From: an uncultured Lentisphaeria bacterium
GTDB taxonomy: Bacteria > Verrucomicrobiota > Lentisphaeria > Victivallales > UBA1829
NCBI GenBank assembly: GCA_905197955.1
Contig: CAJKAR010000011.1
Location: 1 to 64,000, forward strand
Reading direction: 5' to 3'
DNA length: 64,000 nucleotides
Part shown: piece after piece, positions 44,236-53,127 of the stretch
Numbering within the stretch: position 1 is the stretch's first letter
Layout of the letters: every line of letters begins with the position of its first letter
Program-made: the position numbers and the translations under genes
Notes under the pieces: generated by a model
What the model was told of the DNA's origin: nothing
The model's database searches: none
The model's input: the letters and a program-made list of their open reading frames with translations, nothing else

Positions 44236-44961
44236 ATGATGTATCCATGGCAGAAAGAAAAGATAGAATCCGTCTTGAAAAAGATTCCATCCCGGAAGCG
44301 GAATTTTTCCCTGATAGAGCTTCTCGTCGTCATTGCAATCATTGCCATCCTTACCGGAATTCTTCTGCCGGCGTTGAATTCCGCGCGTAAAAAAGCGAAA
44401 AGCGTTGCCTGCATCAACAACCTGAAAACCTGCGCATTGAAGATGAATTTCTATGCGGATGACTGGGAGGATTTCCTTCCGGCTGTTTCAGACTCGGATG
44501 GTCGGACCTGGAGTTATCTTCTTGGTCCGAAGCATACCGCTCTGATGTGGAAATTCGAGGGGTATCCAGACTATCGCTGTCCTTATGAAATCATCGGGAC
44601 CGATACGACCGCAGCAAGATATTTTACCTACGGGATGAACTGCTATCTGAAAGACGGCGGACAATGGTCCATTAATTATTATCCCAAACGTACCCAGATT
44701 GGAAAAAAGGGCGGTTCCTGGGTTCCGAAAGGTGTCCCCTCCTCCATTCTGGTGCTGACCGATACGCTGACCACAGGCCGAACCGAACAGCATTACATGA
44801 TGAACAGTAACAGCGGAGCGATCCATCTCCGTCATAATAATCTGACCAACGGACTGATGCTGGACGGCAGTGCCCAGTCCCTCGGACTCGGCGCACTCTC
44901 TTCCCGGTGCAGTGGGTCTGGGAATGTTATGACCGAAACCATGGATCTCTTCACTTTCTGA
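44236..44961 (+). CDS. Prepilin-type pseudopilin with H-x9-DG tail (second cassette)
   Basis: A 241-residue protein with a basic leader of about 26 residues, then the pilin-like helix FSLIELLVVIAIIAILTGIL with Glu at +5. The residue before the predicted cleavage site is Asn instead of Gly. The C-terminal domain carries HNNLTNGLMLDG, the His-x9-Asp-Gly motif of DUF1559-like pseudopilins. It resembles the first-cassette protein in order and length of parts but diverges in the soluble domain. AAAGGAAAG lies before the ATG. The giant glycosidase starts 36 bases downstream, so the two are surely cotranscribed. Confidence 0.87.
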   Translation: MMYPWQKEKIESVLKKIPSRKRNFSLIELLVVIAIIAILTGILLPALNSARKKAKSVACINNLKTCALKMNFYADDWEDFLPAVSDSDGRTWSYLLGPKHTALMWKFEGYPDYRCPYEIIGTDTTAARYFTYGMNCYLKDGGQWSINYYPKRTQIGKKGGSWVPKGVPSSILVLTDTLTTGRTEQHYMMNSNSGAIHLRHNNLTNGLMLDGSAQSLGLGALSSRCSGSGNVMTETMDLFTF

Positions 44962-44997
44962 CGTGATTGATTGAACTGATATAAGGAATATACTGAA

Positions 44998-47900
44998 ATG
45001 AAACAGATGATTACTCTGCTGTTTTTCTCTCTGGCCGGAACGGTTCTGTTTTCCGCGCAGCCTCCAGCCTCCAACATCCGTCTGATTCCCGGGGGAATCG
45101 AAGTCGTGGAACGGGAGAATGCCGCGACCGCAGCCTTTGATCCCACTCAGCGCCTGAAGCCCGTGGATCAGCGGGTGCTGATTGATTTCATGGATCTTGC
45201 CGGTTCTCCGCAGGCTGGAAAACTGAAAATGGATCCGAAAACGTCTTCGCAGGAAGGTTCCATCGAAGTCGGACGGGAAAAAGCTCTTTTCCTCTATTCT
45301 TCCAGCGTGAAAAAAACGGGGACAAATCAGTTCCGCTTCACGTTCCGGATCCGGAAGGAGCAGCCGGAAAACTTGAAGGAAACTTTTGTCAGTCTCCGTC
45401 TGAACCGGGCTCTCCAGGATGTCCCGCTGACTCTGACTGTGGAGAGTTCCGACGGGAATTTCTGGAATCACAAGCTGATTTTTCCTCAGACGCACAAAGG
45501 CGGATGGATCTGGTCAAGCGCGGAAAAACAGAAAGTCCGTTCCATCCGGATTCCGCTGCATCGCGGAGAGCTTGTTGTTCAAGGCCTTACGGCTCCTGCC
45601 ATGGCGTGCAAGTACGGAACGAACACAGGAAATCTGCGCTTGTATCTGGACAGGGGAAAGATGACCGGAACCGGAGCGGAGCTGATGGTCTCCTACGAAC
45701 CCTATCAATCGGAATCGCTGAATTTAAGGCCGCTCATGAATATGGGATTCCGTGACGATATCCCCGATGACAAGCAGGGAGGCTGGACCGATCAGGGGCC
45801 TGAAAACGATCTCCGCATGATAAAAAGCGGAAAACAGGTTTTTGTCAATATTCCGTTTGATGTGGTTGATCCGGCGGAAAACAAGGGGAAATCGGTTTTG
45901 GTGTTTGCCAGTCCGGAACGTCCGTATTTTGCAGAGAAGGCGGTCGTGCCGGTCGATGGAAAGCGTTTCCGCTGGATCTATCTGCTTCATGCCGATGCGT
46001 GGGGAAAGAAAAAAGAGGTCGGAATTCTTCAAGTCAACTATCAGGACGGCGAAAAGATTCGCTTCTCCATCGTGGACGGTCGCGATGTGGCAAACTGGTG
46101 GGAGCCGAAATCGGTTCTCAACGCCGCTGTCGCCTGGAAAGGTCAGAACCGCAATGCGTTTCTCGGTCTTTACATCAGCCGTTTCCCGGTGAAAGATAAA
46201 CCGATCCGGGCGCTGGAACTGATCTCTTCGAAACAGTCGGTCTGGCTGGTTCTGGCAATATCGGGAGTTCGCGCGGAACATCCGCCGTTTCCGCCGGTGG
46301 ATGCCGAAGCCGTCGAAGTCCCGGTCGTCATGGACAAACGCGACTGGCGGGAATACTCGCTGACCGTTCAGAAGAAACAGCCCGTCCGCAACAGCGCGCT
46401 GGATTTCTCGTTCCTGCTGGATGCTCCCGCAGGAAAATACGGGTTCCTCAAAAGTGAAGGGGAAAATTTCGTCTTTGAACAGCGTCCCGGTGTTCCGGTC
46501 CGCTTCAACGGAGCCAATCTCTGCGGAGAGATTGCAACAAGATACACAAAAGAGGAGGCAGAACGTCTTGCAGAACAGATCGCTTCTCTTGGAATCAATG
46601 CGGTGCGGCTGCACCATTTCGACCGCGATCTCGTGGATTCTACGAAAAACGACGGTTCCGTCCTGCCGGAGCGTCTTGACCATCTGCACTATCTCGTGTA
46701 CGCAATGAAAAAGCGCGGAATTTATGTTACTCTTGATCTCTACACAACTCGAACCACCGGATTCCCGGAGAAATTCAAAAGCATGTTCGATGTCAAGAGC
46801 CGCATGGTCTTTTCCAAAACGCTCCGCGACAATCTGATGAATTTCGCCCGCACGATGCTGACTCCCGTGAATCCCTATACCGGACTTGCACTCAAAGATG
46901 ATCCGGCTCTTGTTTTCATCGGCCTCATCAACGAGGATCCGGTGATGACTGTGCATGACCAGTATAAATTCCCGAACAGCGATCCTGTCCAGCACCGGGC
47001 GATCCGAGAGAACTTCGAGTCCTGGTGCGCGGCACGGAAGATCCCTCTGCCCGCGAAACCGGATCGGGAACTCTATGTACGCTTTCTGAACGAACATCAT
47101 ATCAGAATTTACCGGGAGATGACCGATTCCCTCCGGAAAATGGGAGTGCGGCAGATGACTTCGGATATCTCCTGCTCGGCGAATTCCATCACCGCGATTC
47201 CCCGGAAGGCCTTTGATTATGTGGACAATCATTTCTATTTTTCCCATCCGGAAGCACTCGGCAACGCCTGGAGCTTTCCTAGCCGGTACTCCGACGAGAG
47301 CATGACAACCGTCCTGTTCGACAACATGACCCGTACCGTCGCTTCCCGCATCCGGGGGAAGCCGATGACCATTACGGAATTCAATTTCTGTGCCCCGAAT
47401 ATCTATCGTCACGAAGGGGGACTTGCAATGGGAAGTCTCTCCGCCTTTCAGAATCTCGGCGGGATTTTTGTGTTTGAGTATGCCTCATACTCGCACAAGA
47501 CGCGCTGGAACACGCTGAACCGGACCGGCGGACATCTCGGCTGGTTCGGTGTCTCCGTCGATCCGATCCGTCTTCTGACCCAGCGCGTTATCGCGCTTCT
47601 CTATCTGCGGGGCGACGTGAAGCCGGCGCCGCTCTCCGAACAGGAGCTTCTGACCATTACTCCGGAGGATTATAAACTTCCGCAGGTGCAGAACTACTCT
47701 TTTTTCCGTCTGGCAAAGGATGCCGCGATTCCTGCCGGATTCCATACGCTTGCGTTCTACACAAAAATCGCGATGGATTCCGCCGATCGTCTCCCCGCCG
47801 GGAGCCGTTCCCTCCGGGAAGTGCTTTCCGGAAAAAAACTGGAAATTCCGCGCAGAGGAAAAGGAATCTATCTGCCGGAGCAGGGAAGAATCGTCAGTTC

Positions 47901-48378
47901 GACCGGAGAGATCGCCATCGACGCAAAAACAAAAACGATCCGGATCGTTACGCCGAAAAGCGAAGGTTTCACCGTGACCGGAAAATCTGCAAAAGGCGAT
48001 CAGCTCAGCGTATCAGGCAGTTCGACCCTCTGTTCTGTCTTTGCCGGCTCTCTTGATGGGAAGGTGCTTGCGGAAACCTCCCGTGCCCTGATTCTTCATC
48101 TGACCGATATTCAGGCAACCGGACGCAAAAAAACTGCACTGGGCAATTCCCGAATCGTTTACAACTGGGGCAATATGGATCCCTATCTTCTGCGGAAGGG
48201 AAAAGCGGAAATCTCTTTGAAAAACTCCGCCAGAGGATCTGTGCGGATTCGCGCGCTTGATGTCAATGGTGCTGTTCTTGCAGAAGTCCCCTTCCGGGAG
48301 GCGGATGGAATCGTGACGTTTACTGCCGATACCGGACTGCATGGAGCAATGGCATACGAGTTCCTGCGCCTTCCCTGA
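44998..48378 (+). CDS. Giant secreted glycoside hydrolase, clan GH-A-like (second cassette)
   Basis: A 1126-residue exported enzyme, a distant relative of the first cassette's glycosidase. The signal peptide is residues 1-20. Long beta-rich N-terminal regions (to about 470) precede a TIM barrel that opens at RFNGANLCGEIATRYT and contains AVRLHHFDRDLVD. Catalytic residues expected for clan GH-A: Glu646 in FIGLINEDPV and Glu794 in MTITEFNFCAPN, 148 residues apart against 156 in the other enzyme. The shared landmark NPYTG(V/L)A-K(D)EPA-type segment links them. C-terminal beta domains follow. The polymer substrate cannot be read off; neighbours give only general sugar use. Confidence 0.8.
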   Translation: MKQMITLLFFSLAGTVLFSAQPPASNIRLIPGGIEVVERENAATAAFDPTQRLKPVDQRVLIDFMDLAGSPQAGKLKMDPKTSSQEGSIEVGREKALFLYSSSVKKTGTNQFRFTFRIRKEQPENLKETFVSLRLNRALQDVPLTLTVESSDGNFWNHKLIFPQTHKGGWIWSSAEKQKVRSIRIPLHRGELVVQGLTAPAMACKYGTNTGNLRLYLDRGKMTGTGAELMVSYEPYQSESLNLRPLMNMGFRDDIPDDKQGGWTDQGPENDLRMIKSGKQVFVNIPFDVVDPAENKGKSVLVFASPERPYFAEKAVVPVDGKRFRWIYLLHADAWGKKKEVGILQVNYQDGEKIRFSIVDGRDVANWWEPKSVLNAAVAWKGQNRNAFLGLYISRFPVKDKPIRALELISSKQSVWLVLAISGVRAEHPPFPPVDAEAVEVPVVMDKRDWREYSLTVQKKQPVRNSALDFSFLLDAPAGKYGFLKSEGENFVFEQRPGVPVRFNGANLCGEIATRYTKEEAERLAEQIASLGINAVRLHHFDRDLVDSTKNDGSVLPERLDHLHYLVYAMKKRGIYVTLDLYTTRTTGFPEKFKSMFDVKSRMVFSKTLRDNLMNFARTMLTPVNPYTGLALKDDPALVFIGLINEDPVMTVHDQYKFPNSDPVQHRAIRENFESWCAARKIPLPAKPDRELYVRFLNEHHIRIYREMTDSLRKMGVRQMTSDISCSANSITAIPRKAFDYVDNHFYFSHPEALGNAWSFPSRYSDESMTTVLFDNMTRTVASRIRGKPMTITEFNFCAPNIYRHEGGLAMGSLSAFQNLGGIFVFEYASYSHKTRWNTLNRTGGHLGWFGVSVDPIRLLTQRVIALLYLRGDVKPAPLSEQELLTITPEDYKLPQVQNYSFFRLAKDAAIPAGFHTLAFYTKIAMDSADRLPAGSRSLREVLSGKKLEIPRRGKGIYLPEQGRIVSSTGEIAIDAKTKTIRIVTPKSEGFTVTGKSAKGDQLSVSGSSTLCSVFAGSLDGKVLAETSRALILHLTDIQATGRKKTALGNSRIVYNWGNMDPYLLRKGKAEISLKNSARGSVRIRALDVNGAVLAEVPFREADGIVTFTADTGLHGAMAYEFLRLP

Positions 48379-48395
48379 AAATACAGTACTCTCCG

Positions 48396-48416
48396 AGTTG
48401 AAATCAACTGTTTTTT
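48396..48416 (+). terminator. Terminator of the second glycosidase
   Basis: A short AGTTG/CAACT stem with four-base loop followed by G and TTTTTT, 18 bases after the stop codon. Confidence 0.55.
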
Positions 48417-48511
48417 ACTGAAATTATCAGGAATCTTTCTCAAAAAGTTGATTTCAGTTTTCTCAGAGAAGGATTTTTATCGTTTTTTACAGGAAAAACG
48501 GTTGAACGGTA

Positions 48512-48539
48512 TTGTTTTTTTCTGATTTTTTAGTATAAT
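48512..48539 (+). promoter_or_regulatory. Promoter of a predicted small RNA
   Basis: TTGTTT (48512-48517), 16-base spacer, consensus TATAAT (48534-48539). No plus-strand gene follows; a strong terminator lies about 125-165 bases downstream. Confidence 0.6.
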
Positions 48540-48545
48540 GTATAG

Positions 48546-48704
48546 TGCGCCGCCGGGCGGGCTGCCGCAAACGGAAAGGTGTGAGAGAGTTGTCTTATTT
48601 GTTTTATTTGATGATTTCTATGCAAGGAGAGTCTGTCGGGAATACGGATTGCCCCGTGTTCCTGCATCGGGGAAACGGGTGGGAGCCGTTTCTCCGATTT
48701 TTTT
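48546..48704 (+). ncRNA. Candidate stand-alone small RNA, ~155 nt
   Basis: The segment is bounded by a sigma-70 promoter and by a textbook intrinsic terminator (48666-48704: 13-bp stem with one G-U pair, loop GTGGGAG, seven Ts). The interior is GC-rich at the 5' end and has a CCCCG/CGGGG hairpin near 48652-48672 that competes with the terminator stem. An in-frame ATG with weak context reads straight through the terminator, so a protein is unlikely. I see no signature of SRP RNA, tmRNA or RNase P RNA; 6S RNA cannot be excluded. Confidence 0.5.
48666..48704 (+). terminator. Terminator of the predicted small RNA
   Basis: Arms 48666-48678 and 48686-48698 pair over 13 positions with one G-U; T7 follows at 48698-48704. 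Confidence 0.8.
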
Positions 48705-48781
48705 GCAGATGGAAAAAAGACGGTATGTCCTGCGTTGAACCGCATTTTGACACACCGTGAATATATTTTAATTTCCGGCGA

Positions 48782-51700
48782 TCAGGCGAGCATTCCCTGA
48801 GCTTCAGGTTCGCTGAACTTCAGATTAAGCTTGTAGCCGGTGCCGCTTTTCTTGATGTTTCCTTCCGCTTTGACCGCAAGGTAATAGGTTCCGGCGGAGA
48901 GGAATTCTTCGAGTTCTGCGGCTCCGTTTTTTGCTCTTGCAGAGACCATTTTCGACGGAGTTTTCTCTATGCCTCCCTTGATGTTCTGGCGATACAGAAG
49001 AAGAGTGGCTCCATTGCCTGTGACTTCAGTCAGCTCCAGAGAGCAGAGCATGTCTGAATCGACCGTGAAACGTCTCCAGTCCTGAAGATCGGAATAGCCG
49101 ACCCAGCCATCCGTGATTCCGGGCGTTTCAAGAGCGATGGCATTCTGCCACTGATCGTCAGAGTTGTCCGCCTTTCCGAAAGCTCTTCCGGAGAGAGTCA
49201 CAGTATAGTTTGTGTTTCGTCCGGATTTCCAGCTTTTGGATTCGAAGGAGATCAGATAAGTTCCCGCTTCCAGCAGGACATCAGCTTTCTGTTTTTCTTT
49301 GGAAGAGCTGCCGCCGAGGGAGAAGACTTTTCGGGTTTTCCCGTCGTCGCGAATCTCCCGGATGGTGAAGGTTCCAGAGGCTTTTTCTTCAAGCTGGGAG
49401 AGTGTGAATGTATAGCTGCCGGCATCGGCAAGGTTCAGAATCCGGAAATCTGTCCGGTCGTTATATCCAGCCCAGTTGTCGCCGAACAGCGAGAGGGAGA
49501 GCGCTCCGGCGGATTCGGTGGTTTTCTGAGTGGAAACTGTCAGATCCGGATTTTCCCATGCCGCCGCTTCGGAATCGTCGGAGTTATCCGCCTGAGCAAA
49601 GACTTCTCCGCTGAATTCCACATCATAGAAGGTTCCGGTTTTCGTTGTAGATTCCATTTCAACAAAATAAGTGGTGCCGGCATCCAGCAGCAGATTGAAA
49701 AGTCCGCGTTTTTCCTCTTTGGTCTTTGGAGTTGCGGAAATGCGTTTGATTACTTTCAGTTTGTCGTCCACGAGCTTGTAGAGGGTCAGTTTTGCGTTGG
49801 ATTCCAGAGCCGGTAGCGTGAAATGATAGCGTCCCGATGTCTCCACCTGAAGCATGCGGAGATCTTTCCGGTCCTCGGGACCGACCCAGTTGGAGGTCTC
49901 TTCCAGCAGCGGCTCCCCTTCGGCATCGAGTTCGACGCTGAACAGTTTGATGGACTCCGTCTTTTCAAAATTGCCGGGGATCAGGTAGGCAAGCTCTTTT
50001 CCTGCCAGGACCTGCTGCCAGGAGTCGTCGGCTGTGGAAATTCCTGCGTTCTTCCTGGTTTCCGCATCCGGATCCGCGGAAATCTGAATGTAATAGGTGT
50101 TGAGCGCCGGAACTGTGGCGGAATCGGTGACAAGAGCGTCTCCCTGAACGAGAAGATAACAGGTTTCACCGGCTGTGGTGTGGAACGAAAGAGTCTGCTC
50201 CGTTTTCAAGTCGGAGAGTGTCTGAAGCACCTGTTTCTGCGAGTTGTAAAGGGTGACCGTGATCCCCCGGAGGGCGGGATCGGAGATCGCCATGGAAACG
50301 GTGATTTGAAGATCGCTGGCAGCCGGTGTGGTGAAACAGTAGTAATCGTCATCATTCTGTCCGTCGAGATTGCCCGCGCGGAGGGCATCCGTTCCGTTCA
50401 GTTCGATTTGTCGTGCCTGTTCCAGATTCTCTTGCTGGCCGAGAAAGATTGGATCGAACTGCTTCAGTGCGGCGAAGGATCCGAGATAAGCTCCTTCCAG
50501 CTGATAATCAAGAAGATAGATACGGCCATCGGAACGGAGTTCCGTTCTGGTTTTGGAGAGACGGTTTACCGCATCGCGCCGATTGCCGCTGCCGGACCAG
50601 TAATCGCTGTCGGAATCGGAATAATAGAGCCAGGTGTCGCCGTTTTCATCGACTTCGTATCCCCATCCGGTGATTGCGTGTGCCAGTCCCCGGTCGGAAT
50701 AGATTGCATAGGCGATTCCGTAACCGGCATCGAACGCATCGGTGAGGGAATCAAGAAGAGTATCGGTTTCCGTTGCTTCGTCGGTAAAAAACATGAAGTT
50801 GCGGATATCCAGCTGCGGAAAAAGATTTCCTCCTTCCACGGGAACTGTGATGGTGCCGCTGTTTCCGATTCCATTGAAAAACCAGGAGAAGGCATCCTGT
50901 TCGAGTCCGCCTTCGTTTTTCCAGTAGTCGATGAAGTATTCGAAGACTTCATCCTCGTTCCGGAACTCGAGAGGAGAGTTCGCCGCCCAGCCGGTCCAGG
51001 TGAGAATATTGGATGCCGCCGCGCCCCAGCAGTAGAGCATGTCCTGTGGAGTGTTCAGCTTTTCCGCATCGGCAAAGTAGTAGCCGGAGACATCGTTGGA
51101 TTGGACCGGATCGGCTGCCGTATAGAGGTCTTCCAGATAGTCATGTCCCCACAGATCGGTGGAAAGAACCAGATCCGGGACGGTTCTCTCTCCGGAGATG
51201 CGGAAGGTGAGCAGATCGCTCCATTCTCCTTTGTTGCCCGCGGCGTCCACCGCACGGACCTGCCAGAGATATTCTCCTTCCGCAAGGTCGCCGATGAAGC
51301 CGGATTCCTCTTCAAAGAGTGTAATGGGGGCATTTTCTATGTCGGATCCTTTCGCCGCATACCGGACTTCATAACCGGTTACGCCGACATTGTCCACCCC
51401 CTCGTCCCAGCGGAGTGTCACCGCGAATCCCCCGTAGACATTGGCGGAGACTCTCCGCAGCTTCAGCGGCGATTCCGTATCAGGCTCCTGCGGCAGCTCT
51501 TCTATCCGGAGAACCAGCTCTTCCGCTTCGTTCAGTGCAAGCGTATATTGCATGCCATTGCGTGAAAAGGTGGTATTCCCCGTCAGGTTGAGTTCCGAGT
51601 AGACGATCTGGTCATTTACTCCGACCACGGTGATGCTTTCCTGGAAATCCGCCGCATTTCCCGCCAGCCGGAATTCTCCGGCAACAACCCGTTCCGGTGC

Positions 51701-53029
51701 AATGGAAAGACGGAAATCTGCACCTTCGAAACAGGAGATATCGTTTATCAGCAGATAGGGAACGCTTTCCGGTGAAACTCCCGAGTGCAGAAAGCCAGGC
51801 TGGATCAGATTGAAATTGAGAATTCCATCCACGGTGACGGTCCCTTCCGCCTGGATTTGTCCGGTGACGCTTGTGATCCCTTTCAGGATCGCCCCTTCCT
51901 CCAGATGCAGCATCGTACTCACCGTGATGTCCGTATTGCTGGCGGTTCCGCCGGAACGGACGGTCATGGATCCATCCTTCACTTCTGCATAATTGGCGAC
52001 TCCCCCGGATGCAACCACCAGTTCTCCGAATACCGCTGTTACATTGGCCCGTCCGCCCTCCAGCACGTTCTGCACGCCTCCTGCCCGGACCGTCATATAG
52101 CTGGCTTCGCCCCCCGCCTCAATATTCTGCACTGCATTTTCAAGAACAATTCCCTCGAATGCAATGTATCCGTTCCGCACATCCTGCTGCGTATGGACCG
52201 AATAGTTGTAGGAGCTTTCCGGCGTTGAGAGAATCAGTTCTCCTCCCTCGGCGGTTTTGGCTGAGACGACAGTCCCGAAATCATAACTGATCCCCTTTTC
52301 ATTTTCAACGATCACATCAAGAGCGGTTCCGCCATTTTCGACAATCAGAACCCCCCCGTTCTTCACCGTGGTCCCCGTTGCTCTTCCTCCGCCGAGCACA
52401 TGCTGAGTCCCGTTGGAGAGCACATTTGCATTGCTGGAGACGAATCCCTCTTCAACGCTCTGTGTCTCCTCGGAACGGATAATATAGTGGTCGGATTCCC
52501 GGAAATTCAGGAGATTGATCACCGTTCCATTCTCCTCCTTCAGAAGAGATGCGTTGAAGTCATAACCGAATCCGGCTCCTTTTTTGAGTTCGGAAGCGGA
52601 AAGGGAAGCTCCGTTTTCCAGGAGCAGCATTCCTCCGTTTTCCACAGTGACGGAATTGGCGGTTCCTCCGGCGAAAATCCGGAGAGTTCCCGATTCATTT
52701 ACGGTAATGTCTCTTACACTTCCCCCATCCTTCACGGCGACAATTCCGTTGCCGGATACCGTGACGAACCAGGCGGTTCCGCCATCAAGCACTTCCACCG
52801 TTCCGCCTTTGTTGACCACATGGTTTGCGGTTCCACGGACAATCAGTTCCCGGATTTCGCTGTCCGGGCGAGCCGATTCGATGATCGTGGAGTTTGCGGT
52901 TGCTCCGGCGTTTACAATCAGGGAGCCTCCGTCCAGAATGTTCGTCCGGTTTGCGATCTCTCCGGATTGGAGCGTCAGTTCATCGTAAAAATAGAGAACC
53001 TCATCATTGTAGATTTTCCCCGTGGTCAT
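48782..53029 (-). CDS. Large surface-type protein: AIDA-like repeats, FN3 domain, IdeS-like cysteine protease, PPC-like domains
   Basis: 1415 residues. Residues 1 to about 430 are AIDA/autotransporter-type repeats (GGTANSVTVENGGMLLLENG and similar). A fibronectin type III domain spans about 540-635 (VTLRWDEGVDNVGVTGYEVR). Residues about 640-880 match the IdeS/Mac (peptidase C66) fold: Cys667 in MLYCWGAAASN, His784 in AHAITGWGYE and Asp805/Asp807 in YYSDSDSD, the same order and His-Asp spacing as IdeS. Three or more pre-peptidase C-terminal-like beta domains follow to the end. There is no signal peptide, so the export route is unclear. IdeS cleaves IgG, but target specificity cannot be inferred. 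AAAGGA precedes the ATG. Confidence 0.78.
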   Translation of the reverse strand: MTTGKIYNDEVLYFYDELTLQSGEIANRTNILDGGSLIVNAGATANSTIIESARPDSEIRELIVRGTANHVVNKGGTVEVLDGGTAWFVTVSGNGIVAVKDGGSVRDITVNESGTLRIFAGGTANSVTVENGGMLLLENGASLSASELKKGAGFGYDFNASLLKEENGTVINLLNFRESDHYIIRSEETQSVEEGFVSSNANVLSNGTQHVLGGGRATGTTVKNGGVLIVENGGTALDVIVENEKGISYDFGTVVSAKTAEGGELILSTPESSYNYSVHTQQDVRNGYIAFEGIVLENAVQNIEAGGEASYMTVRAGGVQNVLEGGRANVTAVFGELVVASGGVANYAEVKDGSMTVRSGGTASNTDITVSTMLHLEEGAILKGITSVTGQIQAEGTVTVDGILNFNLIQPGFLHSGVSPESVPYLLINDISCFEGADFRLSIAPERVVAGEFRLAGNAADFQESITVVGVNDQIVYSELNLTGNTTFSRNGMQYTLALNEAEELVLRIEELPQEPDTESPLKLRRVSANVYGGFAVTLRWDEGVDNVGVTGYEVRYAAKGSDIENAPITLFEEESGFIGDLAEGEYLWQVRAVDAAGNKGEWSDLLTFRISGERTVPDLVLSTDLWGHDYLEDLYTAADPVQSNDVSGYYFADAEKLNTPQDMLYCWGAAASNILTWTGWAANSPLEFRNEDEVFEYFIDYWKNEGGLEQDAFSWFFNGIGNSGTITVPVEGGNLFPQLDIRNFMFFTDEATETDTLLDSLTDAFDAGYGIAYAIYSDRGLAHAITGWGYEVDENGDTWLYYSDSDSDYWSGSGNRRDAVNRLSKTRTELRSDGRIYLLDYQLEGAYLGSFAALKQFDPIFLGQQENLEQARQIELNGTDALRAGNLDGQNDDDYYCFTTPAASDLQITVSMAISDPALRGITVTLYNSQKQVLQTLSDLKTEQTLSFHTTAGETCYLLVQGDALVTDSATVPALNTYYIQISADPDAETRKNAGISTADDSWQQVLAGKELAYLIPGNFEKTESIKLFSVELDAEGEPLLEETSNWVGPEDRKDLRMLQVETSGRYHFTLPALESNAKLTLYKLVDDKLKVIKRISATPKTKEEKRGLFNLLLDAGTTYFVEMESTTKTGTFYDVEFSGEVFAQADNSDDSEAAAWENPDLTVSTQKTTESAGALSLSLFGDNWAGYNDRTDFRILNLADAGSYTFTLSQLEEKASGTFTIREIRDDGKTRKVFSLGGSSSKEKQKADVLLEAGTYLISFESKSWKSGRNTNYTVTLSGRAFGKADNSDDQWQNAIALETPGITDGWVGYSDLQDWRRFTVDSDMLCSLELTEVTGNGATLLLYRQNIKGGIEKTPSKMVSARAKNGAAELEEFLSAGTYYLAVKAEGNIKKSGTGYKLNLKFSEPEAQGMLA

Positions 53030-53127
53030 GCGGTCCGTCCTTTTCTGGTGGCTGGATTTGGTTGATTTAATTCCGGTAATGTAATGTGACCGGTCATTTT
53101 TTCAAGAAATGGACCCGCCGGATTTTT

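Noticed and set aside
45724..47412. 562-codon minus-strand frame opposite the second giant glycosidase
   Set aside because: Antisense shadow; the plus strand carries a signal peptide and catalytic motifs.
48545..48760. 71-codon frame across the predicted small RNA
   Set aside because: It starts with a poor start codon at the transcript 5' end and reads through a strong terminator.
49823..51565. 580-codon open frame on the plus strand opposite the IdeS-like gene
   Set aside because: Codon-bias shadow of the minus-strand gene; composition is unlike the window's real proteins and no domain is visible.
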